NCBI GenBank assembly: GCA_037833965.1
Contig: AP031351.1
Coordinates: 19,294,501 to 19,358,500 of the forward strand
Direction: 5' to 3'
DNA length: 64,000 nucleotides
Source: Marchantia polymorpha subsp. ruderalis
Lineage: Eukaryota > Streptophyta > Marchantiopsida > Marchantiales > Marchantiaceae
In this document: in pieces, positions 61,283-64,000 of the stretch
How the letters are laid out: the number at the start of each line of letters is the position of its first letter
Position numbering within the stretch: the first letter of the stretch is position 1
Made by a program: the position numbers and the translations under genes
Notes under the pieces: generated by a model
What the model saw: only the letters and a program-made list of their open reading frames with translations
Database searches by the model: none
What the model was told of the DNA's origin: nothing

Positions 61283-64000
61283 TGTGGTAACCTAATTTTT
61301 CTTTTCTTTCTCGAAATGAGAAATACGAAGGTGATGGGACCGTGCGCAGGTAGCGACGGAGACCTTTTGTTTGAGAAGAGTAGCGTGGAACTTACGCGTA
61401 TCGAAGAATTCTCTTACGAACCACTCTTTAGTTCCGGGAGGCAGGGAACGAACGGGTGGAAGACAGCGGATTTATAGATTCGAAGAGAAGGGCGATTGCG
61501 TTGGGAATTATGCACATCTTGCGACTAGCGCGTACGACGTATGTGACGGCCTGGCAGGCAGGGTTCTTTGAACGAATCTTGAAGGAACAAGGAGTACACT
61601 GGGCAAGGATCTTTCACAATCTTGTTTGGGTGAAAGCGTCCGATCAGTGGACAGGACCATTGGTCAATCATCTCACTCCTTCTTGGTGATTTTCTACTAA
61701 GGCATGGGGTTGCTTACGAGAGAGGAGGAGAAGCGATTTCCAAAGGAGCGGGAAATCTTGACCGTCGAGTCCAGCGAAGGGACCGAGGACAATACCCGTC
61801 GACCCTCCATTCCACCACAGACAACAGCTGAGGACCAGTTCAGGTGGAAGTTGTGCGGAGACGGGAAAAGCTAGAGAGATGAGTGGCGAAGATAAGGAGA
61901 GTAGTGAGCGATGACGAGGGAGATTTGGCACTTGAAGTAAGAAGAACGAAATCGGAAGTAGATGTGATCAGGCAGTCGAGAACTTGTGCGAGACCAAAGA
62001 AGAGGGCCAATCGGGAGTTAGCGGCGGCAGAAGTGTCAGATAGCAGCGTAGAAAAGACAGTTGCCCCGATTGTGAGTACACCTGAAGTCGCAATGGACGA
62101 GTCAACACAGCCTGTAGTGATGGAAGGATCTGCGGGGGGTATTGATCAAAGTTCAAGCAGAAGCACTAGCGGAACCTTTGAAGGAGGGAATAGAGATAGT
62201 CCGTCCGAATTCTCTGTCTTCGGAGCGAACACAGACTGCGGGAAGTGAAGGAACATCATACCCAAAGACGAGCGAGGAATTTATAAAGGAGTTAACATTA
62301 AGTGACGAAATACTGGGACAGATTGTTGCACAGGTTGGAGGGACGATGGTAGATGCCACAGATAGTGCATTGCCATCATCTCGTACAGGAGAGGTGAAAC
62401 CTGCAGAAGAGACGAAGACTTTGCAAGAGGAACCGAAGGAGTTAGTCGTTTCTTTCCCCGACTTCTTGCAGGACAGTGTGGTCCCATTACTGAAGTATCT
62501 CGATGGGAAGAGAGGGAAGTATGCAAGTAGGATTTTATGTAGAGATGATAAGAAATAGAACGCAGCTCAAGAGAGCACTAGCAGTAAAGAGGGAGTGGGA
62601 TTCCGCGACTGAATTGGCACGGGAGCGAGCGGCAAACTTGGCAACCGAGTGCGCAGCAGTGAAGGTGACATTGCAGGAGCGAGAAGCCCAGCTCCGAAAG
62701 AAGGAAATTGAGTGTGAAGTACTGCAATTGAACATGGAGAAGGAATCCGGACGATGTGCAGAGTTGGAGGAGACTTGTGGTGGATTTCGCAAGTCCAACG
62801 AGAACAGGCAGAAGATGACAGTGGATTTGCTCACGAGGTTGGAGAAATCCAGAGAAGCATATGATGAGGCAGTTAAGCGATCGGAGCAACTGATCACCAC
62901 TACGGAGAAGCAAGAGAAGAAGCATATCGAGGAACTTGCTACATTGGAGGCCCGAAGAGCCAAAGAAGTTCGCATCGCCGAAGAACTTCGGGGCAAAATT
63001 GCAGAGGCAAAGACGGCGGAAGAAGATATTCGTCGCAAGGTTTTAGATATTGAGGGTAAGTGCGAGGCGGAATTCCAACGTGCGGAGGAGCTATCAGCAA
63101 GTCTGACGGAGGGGTTCCGGAAGCATGTGGAGGAATTGGCGAATTGGGCCAAGAAATTGACGGATTGTGAATCGGCCAGAACTTTAGAGGTCGAATATAA
63201 GTTGAAGGTTGAATCGGAATGTCGATAGTTGCGGGAGCAGTTAGGTAAGGCAGACATGAGATCGCAGGAGTCGCAAAGTAGAATGAAAAAGGTAGAGGAA
63301 GCCTATCGACAGCTACTGGACGAGACAACCGACGGGTTGAAGTTGCGTTTGGAGAAGTGTCTGAACGAGTTCGCGATGTGGGGATTGCAAACGGTGAAGT
63401 GGCTGAAGTTAGATTCGCTCGAGCGGCGGTTGATGAGCGCCAAGACCAGCGAATCCGCCGGACACAAACAGATTATAGAGTTAGTTAACACATTTTCAGA
63501 AGAATTGAATGAGGCGCGCCATAATGTAGAAGTAGAGATTGTAAACGTGTTGCGTATGTCATGTAGTTTTTGGTGTTTTGCTAAAAATAATGTCGAGCTT
63601 AGGGTTTGGGTCGTGAGGGGTATACAATTGGAGACGGCTCGAAGAACGTCAGTTCTTCGAGTCAAGCCTAGCGCGTTGGGAGTAGTGCCCAAGAGCATCG
63701 ACTTGCAATCTCAGAGTGTGGAGTGGGTTTGGCTTGACTATGTTTATGACAGTGACGGTTTTTGCCAGTAGGGTAAACAACCGACGGGAATTCCAGTGGG
63801 GAATCTCCCGTGTATTTTACTCGAAGAACTGACGGTGGTGGTCCTGTAGTGCGGGATCACGAGAAAATTTGTTCATTTGTTTCGTTTCTGTGTGTTCCGT
63901 CGCCTGTGCGAGTTGGTGTGTGTGTATGTTCGAGGCGTGAGTTCCTTCCTCTGGATCTGACAGGACATAAATTGTGTGACAGAGAGGGGGTTAGGTTATA
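61283..64000 (+). mobile_element. E4: TIR element of the coiled-coil family, cut by the window end
   Basis: Plus strand. It starts TGTGGTAACCTAATTTTTC at 61283 inside the gypsy fossil; the expected left duplication would be TTGAT (61278-61282). The usual leader is nearly absent, so the copy has lost 5' sequence. The coding region follows at about 61.3-63.6 kb: GPCAGSDGDLLFEKSSVELT, TTYVTAWQAGFFERIL, LVNHLTPSW, a basic linker, VVPLLKYLDGKRGKY, a long coiled coil (heptads with Glu/Arg/Lys such as EELATLEARRAKEVRIAEEL) and the tail LEKCLNEFAMWGLQTVKWL...EIVNVLR. Closest to E1. It is broken in several places. The last bases of the window (GGGGTTAGGTTATA) resemble the family's 3' end GGTGGGTTATTACA, so the element probably ends a few bases outside. 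Confidence 0.8.

Overview
The window looks like a nuclear contig from an early-diverging land plant, most likely a bryophyte (moss or liverwort). Four host genes can be named, all with plant-type features: a Use1 SNARE, a cysteine synthase, an FYV7-type rRNA-processing factor and a glycine-rich RRM protein. They sit as small islands with short GT-AG introns, separated by very AT-rich DNA that carries plant-type copia, gypsy, hAT, Stowaway-like and SINE-like relics. The species was not identified; the bryophyte placement is inference.

Layout. 0-2 kb: a 104-bp tandem duplication and an unrecognised three-exon gene (+) whose second intron holds a tRNA-Ala-derived, SINE-like insertion. 2-8.4 kb: AT-rich, no gene seen. 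8.66-9.40 kb: single-exon Use1-type SNARE (-). 9.8-13.5 kb: AT-rich with an (AT)n microsatellite. 14.0-15.25 kb: single-exon PLP cysteine synthase (-) of a bacterial-looking type. 17.25-18.31 kb: three-exon FYV7-like gene (-). 20.5-20.7 kb: copia fossil fragment. 21.8-24 kb: dead hAT transposase. 24-30 kb: AT-rich with a short Stowaway-like foldback, a long perfect palindrome and a 73-bp tandem duplication. 30.5-31.6 kb: two-exon glycine-rich RNA-binding protein (-). 32-45 kb: mostly AT desert. 45.2-64 kb: a dense nest of mobile elements.

The nest is the main discovery. Four copies (called E1 to E4 here) belong to one family. Their 5' ends read TGTGGTAACCCAC (or close) and their 3' ends GTGGGTTATTACA (or close), so the ends form a short imperfect inverted repeat. 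They have no long terminal repeats. E1 is flanked by the exact 5-bp duplication CCCTC and E2 by AGCTC; E3 has GGACC/GGACA. They encode a conserved N-terminal domain, a basic disordered linker, a long coiled coil and a conserved C-terminal tail. I could see no reverse transcriptase, integrase or DDE transposase in them. Their sense strands carry many copies of the cUUCGg tetraloop hairpin (GCCTTCGGC), in E3 partly as a regular 20/22-bp alternating array, and a stem-loop just beyond the end of the coding region. E2, E3 and E4 are all inserted into one minus-strand Ty3/gypsy fossil: E2 in its 3' LTR, E3 in the integrase tail and E4 near the reverse transcriptase/RNase H border.

The host genes are housekeeping functions (ER SNARE, sulfur assimilation, ribosome biogenesis, RNA binding) and do not form a pathway together.
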